NCBI GenBank assembly: GCA_001915385.1 | Contig: MNQK01000006.1 | Span: 56,125-120,124, forward strand | Reading direction: 5' to 3' | Length of the DNA: 64,000 bases | Source: Bacteroidales bacterium 52_46 | GTDB taxonomy: Bacteria > Bacteroidota > Bacteroidia > Bacteroidales > Muribaculaceae | Program-made: the position numbers and the translations under genes | Shown: piece by piece, positions 53,640-62,800 of the stretch | Layout: each line of letters opens with the position of its first letter | Numbering within the stretch: the stretch's first letter is position 1 | Notes under the pieces: model-generated | Databases searched by the model: none | Told to the model about the DNA's origin: nothing | What the model saw: the letters and a program-made list of their open reading frames with translations, nothing else

Positions 53640-54518
53640 ATGGAAGAAATAGTAGTAGGAATGGGAGAAGCCCTGTGGGACGTGCTCCCTGAAGGAAAAA
53701 AGATAGGCGGCGCGCCTGCCAATTTCGCATATCACGTGTCGCAGTTCGGACTGCCGAGCTGCGTTGTGAGCGCTGTGGCCGATGACGCTCTCGGTAATGA
53801 AATAATCGAGAATCTCAATACCAAAGGATTAAACCACCTCATCGAACGTGTGCCCTACCCGACCGGTACGGTACAGGTGGAAATCGATCAGGCCGGCATA
53901 CCGCAGTATGAAATCAAGGAAAATGTCGCGTGGGACAATATCCCGTATACCGCGCGGCTCGAACAGCTTGCCGAAAGGACCAAGGCTATATGCTTCGGCT
54001 CGCTTGCACAACGCAACATCGTGTCGCGCAACACAATAAACCGCTTTCTGGATGCCATGCCCCAAACTCCCGACAGGTTGATTGTATTTGATGTCAATCT
54101 CCGCCAGGGATTTTACAACAAAGATATTCTATGCAACTCCATGGAGCGCTGCAATATTCTGAAAATAAATGATGAAGAATTAATCACGGTGAGCCGTATG
54201 TTCGGCTATCCCGGTATAGATCTTCAGGACAAATGCTGGATTTTGCTCGGCAAATACAATCTGAAGATGCTTATACTTACCTGCGGTATCAACGGCAGCT
54301 ATGTATTTACACCTGGTAATGTCTCATTCCAGCCTACACCCGAGGTGGAAGTCGCGGACACTGTGGGCGCGGGCGATTCGTTTACGGCCGCTTTCATATC
54401 GGGCATACTCAAGGGGAAAACGGTGGCCGAAGCCCATGCTTCAGCCGTCAGGACGTCGGCCTATGTGTGCACGCAGAAAGGCGCTATGCCGGTGCTTCCC
54501 GAAGAGTACAGATTGTGA
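53640..54518 (+). CDS. Fructokinase (PfkB family)
   Basis: 292 residues, PfkB ribokinase-like fold. N-terminal 'GEALWDVLPEGKKIGGAPAN' and C-terminal anion-hole motif DTVGAGDSFTAAF with catalytic Asp246 are the two PfkB signatures. It phosphorylates fructose, most likely to fructose-6-phosphate, in the cytoplasm. Last gene of the fructose operon; a hairpin overlapping the next promoter follows. Confidence 0.95.
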   Translation: MEEIVVGMGEALWDVLPEGKKIGGAPANFAYHVSQFGLPSCVVSAVADDALGNEIIENLNTKGLNHLIERVPYPTGTVQVEIDQAGIPQYEIKENVAWDNIPYTARLEQLAERTKAICFGSLAQRNIVSRNTINRFLDAMPQTPDRLIVFDVNLRQGFYNKDILCNSMERCNILKINDEELITVSRMFGYPGIDLQDKCWILLGKYNLKMLILTCGINGSYVFTPGNVSFQPTPEVEVADTVGAGDSFTAAFISGILKGKTVAEAHASAVRTSAYVCTQKGAMPVLPEEYRL

Positions 54519-54548
54519 CGCCGGGACGGCTATCTGTAAAATTGGTTG

Positions 54549-54599
54549 ATACTTCCGTTATATGTATAGGTGATTTCATATACGGAAGTATTATTTTTG
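54549..54599 (+). promoter_or_regulatory. Combined terminator hairpin and promoter before the cupin operon
   Basis: ATACTTCCGTTATATG (54549-54564) is complementary, bar one extra base, to 54577-54591. The right arm runs into TTATTTTTG, which contains TATTTTTG (54592-54599), a good -7 box for the gene at 54630. The dyad may be a terminator, an operator or both. Confidence 0.55.
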
Positions 54600-54629
54600 C
54601 CATGTAGATTGAAATTAATATAATATTAT

Positions 54630-55472
54630 ATGAAACAAGTCATTTTATCAACAATCGCAATAGTAATCACGATTATGGCAAATGCACAGAATCCTACAAA
54701 ACTTACGGCCGGTCCGTCGGAGATAAAACAGACGGCCGGACGCACGCAACTCGGTGAGTTCGCGCCAAAATTCGCCGAACTTAACGACGATGTACTTTTT
54801 GGCGAGGTATGGAGCCGCACCGACCGGCTCGCTTCACGCGACCGCAGTATCGTAACCGTCACCGCCTTAGTGGCGAGCGGTATCATTGACCAGTCGCTCC
54901 TGCACCATCTGCAGGCTGCGAAGAACAACGGCGTGACCCGCACGGAGATAGCCGAGATACTCACACAGGTAGCGTTCTATGCCGGCTGGCCCAAGGCATG
55001 GGGAGCATTCCGTCTGGCAAAAGAGATATGGAACGACTCGACAGAGGCGGCCGACGCCCGTACACAGTACGAAAATCAGCTGATGTTCCCCATCGGCGAA
55101 CCGAATACCGCATACGCCAAATATTTCATCGGCAACAGCTACCTTGCACCCATCTCGACCGAGCAGGTGAAATTTGTCAATGTTACCTTTGAACCCCGCT
55201 GCCGAAACAACTGGCACATACACCACGCAAGCGAGGGCGGAGGCCAGATGCTCGTAGGAGTCGGCGGACGCGGCTGGTATCAGGAAGAGGGCAAACCGGC
55301 AGTCGAGATTCTTCCCGGCACGGTTATCCACATTCCCGCCAACGTGAAGCACTGGCACGGCGCTGCGGCCGACAGCTGGTTCTCGCACTTGGCATTTGAA
55401 ATCGGCGGCAAAGACACCCGCACAGAATGGTGCGAGCCTGTCACCGACGAAGAATACGACAAACTGAAATAA
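54630..55472 (+). CDS. Exported carboxymuconolactone decarboxylase-like + cupin fusion
   Basis: 280 residues with a signal peptide (1-19, ending MANAQ). Residues ~45-135 are a CMD/AhpD-like helical domain ('ASRDRSIVTVTALVASG', 'EIAEILTQVAFYAGWPKAWG'); the redox CxxC of AhpD is absent. Residues ~180-255 are a cupin with the metal-ligand pattern HIHH (196-199) and a second His region (HWHG, 241-244). Cytosolic CMD-cupin fusions are known; export is unusual. First gene of an operon with a DUF362 protein (18 bp on) and a TonB receptor. A role in handling an imported or external aromatic or metal compound is a guess. Confidence 0.88.
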   Translation: MKQVILSTIAIVITIMANAQNPTKLTAGPSEIKQTAGRTQLGEFAPKFAELNDDVLFGEVWSRTDRLASRDRSIVTVTALVASGIIDQSLLHHLQAAKNNGVTRTEIAEILTQVAFYAGWPKAWGAFRLAKEIWNDSTEAADARTQYENQLMFPIGEPNTAYAKYFIGNSYLAPISTEQVKFVNVTFEPRCRNNWHIHHASEGGGQMLVGVGGRGWYQEEGKPAVEILPGTVIHIPANVKHWHGAAADSWFSHLAFEIGGKDTRTEWCEPVTDEEYDKLK

Positions 55473-55490
55473 CTAAAAAATGAATAAGAT

Positions 55491-56447
55491 ATGAAAAGGA
55501 ATGTAATATTGGGGGCAATTGCCATGATGATGCTTGCCGTGATGCCGGCGGGCGCGCAGTCAAAAGTGTATATGACGAAGGAAATCAGTCCCGAGGCACT
55601 TGTGAAAATCTATAAGGCGCTCGGACGTCCGGCCGATGGCCACCGCGTAGCAGTAAAAATAAGCACGGGCGAAGCAGGCAATCCCAACTACCTGAAACCT
55701 ACGCTCATAAGCGCGCTCGTCGACAGTGTGCACGGCACAATCGTGGAATGCAACACGGCCTATGCAGGCAAGCGCAACACTTTTGACGCCCACTGGCAGA
55801 CGATACACGAACACGGATACGACTCGATAGCGCCCGTCGACCTGATGGACGAGGAGGGTCAGATGAAGATACCGGTACGCGACCGGCGCCACATCAAATA
55901 TGACATCGTCGGGAGCCATCTGCCGCGCTACGATTACATGATAAACCTCGCTCACTTCAAGGGACACCAGATGGGCGGATTCGGCGGTGTGCTGAAAAAC
56001 GCGAGCATCGGAGTGGCCTCGGCCGACGGTAAAGCGTATATACATTCAGCCGGCGTTACCGACAAGACGGAAAACCTGTGGGACAACATCGCCGAGCAGG
56101 ATCTGTTCCTCGAGTCAATGGCGGCAGCCGCGCAGGGTGTGCATGACTATTTCGGCGACAACATCGTGTATATCAACGTGATGAACAATATGTCGGTGGA
56201 CTGCGACTGCAACGGTCATCCGGCCGACGTGCTGCTCAAGGACTACGGCATTCTCGCGTCGACCGACCCCGTGGCACTCGACAAGGCCTGCACCGACATC
56301 ATATTCAACATGAAGCCGTCGGAGGGCAATGACAATGCGCCGCTTATCGAGAGAATAAAGAGCCGCCACGGCACGCACACCATCGACCATGCAGCCGCTA
56401 TCGGCCTCGGCTCGCTTGAATACGAGATTATCGATCTGGACAAATAA
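55491..56447 (+). CDS. Exported DUF362 protein
   Basis: 318 residues; signal peptide 1-22 (ending PAGAQ). DUF362 fold is shown by 'VKISTGEAGNPNYLKPTLIS', 'YDYMINLAHFKGHQMGGFGG', 'LKNASIGVASADGK' and 'DPVALDKACTDIIF'. Most DUF362 proteins are cytoplasmic and carry ferredoxin clusters; this one has no ferredoxin motif and only a CDC pair near residue 238. Function unknown. It lies 18 bp after the CMD-cupin gene and 6 bp before the TonB receptor gene, so all three are likely co-translated. Confidence 0.9.
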   Translation: MKRNVILGAIAMMMLAVMPAGAQSKVYMTKEISPEALVKIYKALGRPADGHRVAVKISTGEAGNPNYLKPTLISALVDSVHGTIVECNTAYAGKRNTFDAHWQTIHEHGYDSIAPVDLMDEEGQMKIPVRDRRHIKYDIVGSHLPRYDYMINLAHFKGHQMGGFGGVLKNASIGVASADGKAYIHSAGVTDKTENLWDNIAEQDLFLESMAAAAQGVHDYFGDNIVYINVMNNMSVDCDCNGHPADVLLKDYGILASTDPVALDKACTDIIFNMKPSEGNDNAPLIERIKSRHGTHTIDHAAAIGLGSLEYEIIDLDK

Positions 56448-56453
56448 TCCTAT

Positions 56454-58313
56454 ATGGATATAAGGACAATCGTTTCAGCTATCATTCTGTCGGCACTTCC
56501 CGCAACGGCATCGGCTGCTACGGAAAGCGCCGACAGCATACATCCGCTCGGCGAAGTGGTGGTGACCGGTACCAATGCCGGTGTGGCAAAAAACAGGCTG
56601 CCCTATTCAGTATCGGTCATCGGAGAGGAACGCCTGCAGTCGACAGGACAGACGCAGGTGCTGTCGGCGATTTCGGGCATGGTGCCGAGTCTGTTTGTGT
56701 CGGAACGCAGCATATTCGGTTTTGGAGTGAGCAACGGCGGTTCGGGCCATATCAAGCTGCGCGGAGTCGGCGGTGACCGCGCGAGCGCCGTGCTGATGAT
56801 GGTCGACGGGCAACCGCAGTTCGCCGGCATCTACTCGCATCACATAGCCGACTTTTACGACAAGGAGTATGTTGAGCGTGTGGAGGTGCTTCGCGGTCCC
56901 GGGTCGGTGCTCTACGGATCCAACGCAATGGCCGGAGCTATCAATGTGATAACGAAACAGGCGGCAGCCGACGGAGTGCACACCACGATAAGCACGCAGT
57001 ACGGCTCGTACAACACCTGGCTGACGTCGGCGACAAATACGACGCGTTTCGGCCGGTTCACCTCGCTCGCTTCGGCATCATACAACCGCACTGACGGCAC
57101 GGTCGACAACTTCGACTTCAAGCAGGCCGACGGATACGTGAAGGTAGGGTATGATTTCTCCACGCAATGGAAGGCCGCAGCCGATTATACCCTAATGCAC
57201 TTCAAGGGGAACGACCCGATTTATTCGAAGCTGTCGAATCCGGAATCGACCGACATATACCGCCAGAGCATCACCCGCGGCGAGGCGTCGCTCAGTGCTA
57301 CGAACACCTACGCCGGCACTAACGGCACGGCACGCGTATATTACAGTTACGGTAGCCATTTCGTTGACGACCCGCGGCATTTCCACAGCAGGGACGACAG
57401 GTTCGGTGTCATTGTATACCAGAACTTCAGTCCGTGGAGAGGGGCTTCGGCTACCGTGGGATTCGATTTCGACCGATATTCTGGTGAGATACCGGTGTCA
57501 GGAGGCAATCAGCACGCCCCGGGCTCCATGAGTACCATAGGCAGGAAGAAAATCAACGAGTATTCCCCATACGTGACGTTGTCGCAGTCGCTGGCCGGGG
57601 AATTGCTCAATCTCAACGGCGGAGTGAGGATGGCCAACAGCGACATGTTTGACACGCAGTGGGTGCCGCAACTCGGGTTCGCCCTAAATCCCGGTGCCGG
57701 ATATACAGTGAAGGGGACGCTTGCCATGGGTTACCGCAATCCGTCGTTCCGCGAACTGTATCTTTACCGCATGGCGAATCCCGATTTGCAGCCTGAGAAG
57801 ATGATGAATTACGAGGTGTCGGCCGGCAAACGGTTCTCCCGCTATCTGAACATCGATGTCACGCTGTATTACAGCCGCGGCCGCAACATAATACAGGTGC
57901 TCGACAACAGGAATACCAATACGGGACGATTCATCAACAAGGGGGTGGAAGTGTCGGCAAGCAGTCATCCGCTCGACAACCTGCGGCTATACGCGTCATA
58001 CAGCTATCTGCACACGTCGCTCCACAACCTCACGGGCGCTCCTAAAAACCAGTATTATCTCGGAGGTGAACTTACCCTTTGGGACAGGCTGAAGATTGCC
58101 GCCGACCTTAAAGGCACTGGCAGCCTCTATGTGGCAGATGACGTAAAGCATCAGAACTATGCGCTCCTCAATATGAAACTGACCTACAGCGTATGCCGCT
58201 ATGCCGACATATTCACCCGTCTGGAAAACATAACCGACGCCCGCTATACCATAAACCGCGGATACGAAATGCCCGGCTTCACAGCCCTCGGCGGCATCAA
58301 GGTAAGCTTTTAG
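56454..58313 (+). CDS. TonB-dependent outer-membrane receptor
   Basis: 619 residues; signal 1-21 (ending ASAA). TonB box 'LGEVVVTGTN' (about 31-41); plug domain with 'SVIGEERLQSTGQTQVLSAI' and 'GGSGHIKLRGVGGDRA', 'VEVLRGPGSVLYGSNAMAGA'; then a 22-strand barrel closing with an aromatic residue (VSF). The plug motif and length are those of siderophore, cobalamin or metal-chelate receptors, not of SusC; there is no SusD nearby. It would import the ligand handled by the two exported proteins encoded just before it. Confidence 0.94.
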   Translation: MDIRTIVSAIILSALPATASAATESADSIHPLGEVVVTGTNAGVAKNRLPYSVSVIGEERLQSTGQTQVLSAISGMVPSLFVSERSIFGFGVSNGGSGHIKLRGVGGDRASAVLMMVDGQPQFAGIYSHHIADFYDKEYVERVEVLRGPGSVLYGSNAMAGAINVITKQAAADGVHTTISTQYGSYNTWLTSATNTTRFGRFTSLASASYNRTDGTVDNFDFKQADGYVKVGYDFSTQWKAAADYTLMHFKGNDPIYSKLSNPESTDIYRQSITRGEASLSATNTYAGTNGTARVYYSYGSHFVDDPRHFHSRDDRFGVIVYQNFSPWRGASATVGFDFDRYSGEIPVSGGNQHAPGSMSTIGRKKINEYSPYVTLSQSLAGELLNLNGGVRMANSDMFDTQWVPQLGFALNPGAGYTVKGTLAMGYRNPSFRELYLYRMANPDLQPEKMMNYEVSAGKRFSRYLNIDVTLYYSRGRNIIQVLDNRNTNTGRFINKGVEVSASSHPLDNLRLYASYSYLHTSLHNLTGAPKNQYYLGGELTLWDRLKIAADLKGTGSLYVADDVKHQNYALLNMKLTYSVCRYADIFTRLENITDARYTINRGYEMPGFTALGGIKVSF

Positions 58314-58359
58314 TTAGCACCGATTTGCACTAACAGAATCTCTTTTTCATAATGTGTTG

Positions 58360-58412
58360 AAAGAGGTAATATCAAATCTCAGTCAATCCCTGAAATTTGA
58401 TATTACCTCTTT
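58360..58412. terminator. Hairpin after the TonB receptor gene
   Basis: 18-bp perfect stem (58360-58377 with 58395-58412), 17-nt loop, ends in CTCTTT. It closes the CMD-cupin/DUF362/receptor operon. No other gene is seen in 58314-58485. Confidence 0.85.
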
Positions 58413-58485
58413 ATCGTCAGTCCCGGATTTTTTGTATATTTGTGAAAAGCATATGTAATCTATAATTTCAATATTTCGGGGAACC

Positions 58486-59559
58486 ATGACTATAAAATCA
58501 AATTCTACAGATAAAAAATTCACGCCCGAATTAGTCAATGACATCAAAAAGATTCTTGATAACGCAAGAGCACAAAGTTCTATGGCTATAAATACAATTA
58601 TGCTCAATGCTTATTGGAAAATATGAGAACGAATAGTCAACGAAGAACAGGGTGGAAAATTTCGCGCCGATTATGGTAGTGCGACATTAAAAGAATTATC
58701 TCAACATCTGACTTTTGAATTAGGAAAGGGGTTCAGCCCTCGCAATCTTCAAAATTACAGGCAGTTTTATATTCTATTCCCTGACTGGGGGACTTGGAAC
58801 GCACGCGTTCCAAATCTCAGTTGGACTCATATAAGAGTGCTTTTACGAGTTGCCGACAGGACGGCCAGAGAATGGTATCTTACAGAGGCATCTTCCCAAA
58901 TGTGGTCCTCCAGAACCCTCGACCGCAACGTATCCACACAATACTATCACCGATTACTTGCTTCAAACGATAAAGAAGCCGTTAAAAAGGAAATGGAGAC
59001 CAAAACTCATGATAAAAAGTTCCATTCCATTACACCCGAGATGTTTCTGAAGTCTCCATACGTCACAGAATTTCTTGGAATTGCAAAAGATCAAAAATTT
59101 ACAGAGAAGGAACTTGAAACAGCCCTCATCAACCATTTACAGCAGTTCATAATGGAACTTGGCAAAGGATTTGCGTTTATAGAACGGCAGCAGCATATAG
59201 TTACAGAAACCGATGATTATTATATCGACCTCGTTTTCTATAATTATATACTGAAATGCTTTGTGCTGATTGACTTGAAAACGAAAAAGATTACTCATCA
59301 GGACGTCGGACAAATGGACATGTATGTACGCATGTATGATGACTTGAAGAGAACCGAAGGTGACAATCCTACTTTAGGAATCGTATTATGCGCAGAGACC
59401 GATCAGGACATTGCCAAGTATTCAGTTCTTAATGGTAATAAACAACTCTTTGCATCAAAATATTTGACAGTACTTCCAAGTGAGGATGAATTACGCAAAG
59501 AAATTGAAAGTCAGAAAACCATCTTCTATTTACAGCAAGAAGAGCTAAGCAAATGTTAA
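58486..59559 (+). pseudogene. DUF1016/YhcG-type PD-(D/E)XK nuclease gene with one in-frame stop
   Basis: From the ATG at 58486 to the stop at 59557-59559 one frame runs for 358 codons, broken only by TGA at 58624-58626 (codon 47), in 'NAYWKI*ERIVNEEQ'. Family members have Gly there, so a GGA-to-TGA change is enough. The N-terminal half is the DUF1016 helical domain; the C-terminal part (residues ~225-340) is the nuclease, with 'DDYYIDLVFYNYILKCFVLI' and 'LKTKKITHQDVGQM' carrying the D...DLK-type site. The part from 58837 alone would lack the N-terminal domain. AT-rich, probably acquired. The 59560-59853 gap holds a promoter and a tandem repeat only. Confidence 0.85.
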
Positions 59560-59741
59560 ACTGAATATGATTAGCCGGGAACTTCTATAATAATGCTTTA
59601 ATATGAATTAACTATTGTATTATGAAATATTCGTCCTCAAGAATTTGAGACAACTTATTCCTTGCTATAAAAATGAATAAATGGCGGGATTGTTGCAGGG
59701 ATTGTCCGAAATGTTGCATTAGGGGGTGGCGGGACTTTGCG

Positions 59742-59758
59742 TAAATTTGGTATCTTTG
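59742..59758 (+). promoter_or_regulatory. Overlapping -7 boxes of the second hybrid sensor
   Basis: TAAATTTG (59742-59749) and TATCTTTG (59751-59758) both fit TAnnTTTG. Leader to the ATG at 59854 is about 90 nt and includes the tandem repeat. Confidence 0.5.
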
Positions 59759-59801
59759 TAAGGTATTATCCGTAATGCACTTTGTGTGTATTTTATTGTT
59801 T

Positions 59802-59849
59802 TGATTTTCTTGAATTATCTTGAATTATCTTGAATTATCTTGATTGTCT
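59802..59849 (+). repeat. 10-bp tandem repeat before the sensor start codon
   Basis: Three exact copies of TGAATTATCT (59811-59840) flanked by variants TGATTTTCT (59802-59810) and TGATTGTCT (59841-59849). The array ends 4 nt before the ATG at 59854, in the ribosome-binding region. Confidence 0.85.
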
Positions 59850-59853
59850 TGCC

Positions 59854-62800
59854 ATGAAAATAGATTATATTACCGGAATATGGTTCAGGGTGCTGCTGGC
59901 GCTGATTGTAGTTGCGGGTGTGTCGCCGCGGGGATGGTGCGTGCCGCAATTGCCGGAACCGGAACTGTCGTGGAAGAATGTCACGGTGGAAGGGAAGAAG
60001 ACGGCGGTGTTCTGCATATTCCGCGACAGCCGTGGCATTGTATGGCTCGGGACCAACAACGGGCTGTATTTTTATGACGGGGTCACGGCTCACCCTGTGG
60101 GGAAAGCCGAACTCTACGGCACACAGGTATATTCGATAGCCGAAAAGAACGATACCCTCTATATAGGGTGCAACAACGGACTGCTGACGTATGACTATAC
60201 AACGGGTATCATAAATGAAAGCGACACTCCTGCCCCGAGGGAGATAAGGGTGCTCCTGCTTGTCGATGACGCCTTATGGATAGGCGGTCTGAACGGTATA
60301 TGCAAGCTCGATTTGCGGGACGGCGCACTCAAAGATTATTCCAAAGGACTGCCGCACAAGTCGGTATATTCCATACTGCGCGACAGCCGGGGCGTCTTGT
60401 ATGCGGGAACGTATGACGGACTCGCCCGTTGGAATTCAAACGCCGAAAAGTTCATTCCGCTGGAAGTAAAGACGGGAAACGACAGCCATAACAACACTCT
60501 CTTTGTCAACTGCCTTCTCGAGACTGACGATAAGGAAAGCATCTATATCGGCGGCGAAGGTTTTCTTCTTAAATACACTCCGGCCAATGAGCGGTGGGAG
60601 ACGATAACCGCCGTGGGGGACAACAACATAAAAAGTATGTCGAAAGGTGATGCGGGCCATATACTTATCGGCACACACAACGGCGTACTGGACATGGCCG
60701 GCGACAGCATAAAGCATTTCCGCCATGACTCGAGGGAGGAACTCAGTCTGGCCGACAACGAGATATGGTGCATATATGCCGACGAGGAGCGAAATATATG
60801 GACCGGACATGAACGCGGGTTCTCGATAGCTTCAAACTCAAATTACATCAGGACAATTAAACTCAGCACTCTTGCGCATTCGGGCGAAGGGAATGAAATA
60901 CATCTGATATACCGCGACTCGAAGGACAACATCTGGTTCGGGGGCACCAACGGGGTGATACGCCTTGAATCAAACGCGACACCGAGCTGGTACCGCCATA
61001 GCGGGACTCCGAAATCACTGTCGCACAATCGTGTACGCGCTATCCATGAGGACGCTGATCACAATATGTGGTTTGCGACAGATGCCGGTATCAACCGGTT
61101 CGACCGCGAGAAGGATAATTTCGATGTATTCCATATCGTAGACAGGAACGGAGAACACAATTCCAACTGGGTATATGCCCTTGTGGAGGACGGGGACCAC
61201 TTCTGGATAGGGAGTTTCCTCAACGGACTGCACTATGTTGACAAATCGAAATTCGGCACCGGAGATGGGTTAATAACCGCCGACATGTCGATAAACACCG
61301 ACACGGAGCCGCTAAAACTTACCAATGACCTTGTCAATGATGTCATAAAGGACCGCAACGGCGACATCTGGATACTGTTGTTCAGGGACAACATACTGAC
61401 ACGCCTCAATCCTGCGACCCGACATACAGACACATACGACATATTCGCGCTGACCGGCGGCTACCCCACACATATCAGCACGGACCGCAGCGAAAAGGTA
61501 TGGTGTGCGTTCAAGGGTGGCGTAATCATATTCGACACCGACAATGACGATGTCAGGATAATAAAGTTTCCGCCTACAAACAGCGACGAGACTACGCTTG
61601 CCATGGGAAGCGTGGGCGACGGCATGTGGGTGTCCACCCAAAGCAATGTGTGGAGGGTCGACGGCAATATACCCTCGGCGAGCCTGTTGCCGATACCACA
61701 GAAATCGTATACCGCGGTATATGAGGACAGTGCAAGCAACAAGGTGTATCTCGGCGGTACAGACGAGATTGTCGAAGTGGACAGGAATATCGTAAGGAAA
61801 GCAACCGACTACAGGACAATAAAAATGATACTCAACGACCGCGGAGAGGGCAACTTCAATCTGTCGGACATCAGAGACGGAGTGAAAGGGATGACGATAC
61901 CTTACGGCGGCGGCATAACGCTGGTGGTAAGTTCGCTCGACTACTCACCCGAATCAGTACAGCGCTACATGTACAAGCTCGCGGAGTCGCCGGCCGACAC
62001 GCTCGGAGGCTGGGTCGTAATGCCCGAGGGAGCCAACTCAATCACATTCTCCGACCTCAAGATGGGGAAATACGATGTACTTGTCAAGACTGTAGGCTCA
62101 CCGCTTGCACCGGTATCAATCCCCCTGACTGTAAAGGCGCCTCCGGCCCTGTCATGGTGGGCAATCACGGCCTACGCAATAATAGCGGCAGGACTGGTAA
62201 TATGGATCGTATGGTATATGCGGCGCCGCAATATCCGTGCCATACGCGAACGCGAACGGCTCAGCACACTGGAAAATGTGGAACGCAAGCTGTCGTTCCT
62301 GTCCAACATATCGCATGATCTGAAGACCCCGCTGTCAATGATTATCGGGCCGGTGAGCCTGCTCAAGGAGAAGGCCAAAGACCCGGAGAGCAAAAAGAGC
62401 CTCGAAGCGGTCTATGACAATGCGGTGCGTCTCAACAACATGATACACCGTACGCTCGAGCTGCGCCATCTGGAAGATGACGACGAGAACCTGCTCATAC
62501 TCTCGGTATTTGACGTAGTGGAATTCTGCAAGGGGGTGTTCGAGGTATTCAAAGAGAACAACCCGCAGAAAAATTTCATATTCCACGCGTCGAATCCACG
62601 TATACAGATAGAGGCTGATGCGGTAAAATTCGAGTCAGTCATCACCAATCTGCTGTCGAACGCATGCAAGTATTCCGATGACGGGGCGACCATATCATGC
62701 GGTATCAGCCAGCAGGGCGACAGGGTTGAAATCGTGGTATCGGACGACGGGCTCGGAATATCGGCAAGCGACCAGCCGCTGGTGTTCCAGCGCATGTTCC

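Noticed and set aside
53013..53735. 240-codon minus-strand frame across the transporter and fructokinase genes
   Set aside because: Antisense shadow with excess C, H, Y; crosses two real genes.
58624..58626. TGA in the DUF1016 gene as selenocysteine or recoding
   Set aside because: No selenocysteine element is expected in this family, and the position is a Gly in relatives by my recall; a plain nonsense mutation is simpler.
59802..59849. Tandem repeat as a CRISPR array
   Set aside because: Units are 10 bp without spacers, and no cas genes are in the window.
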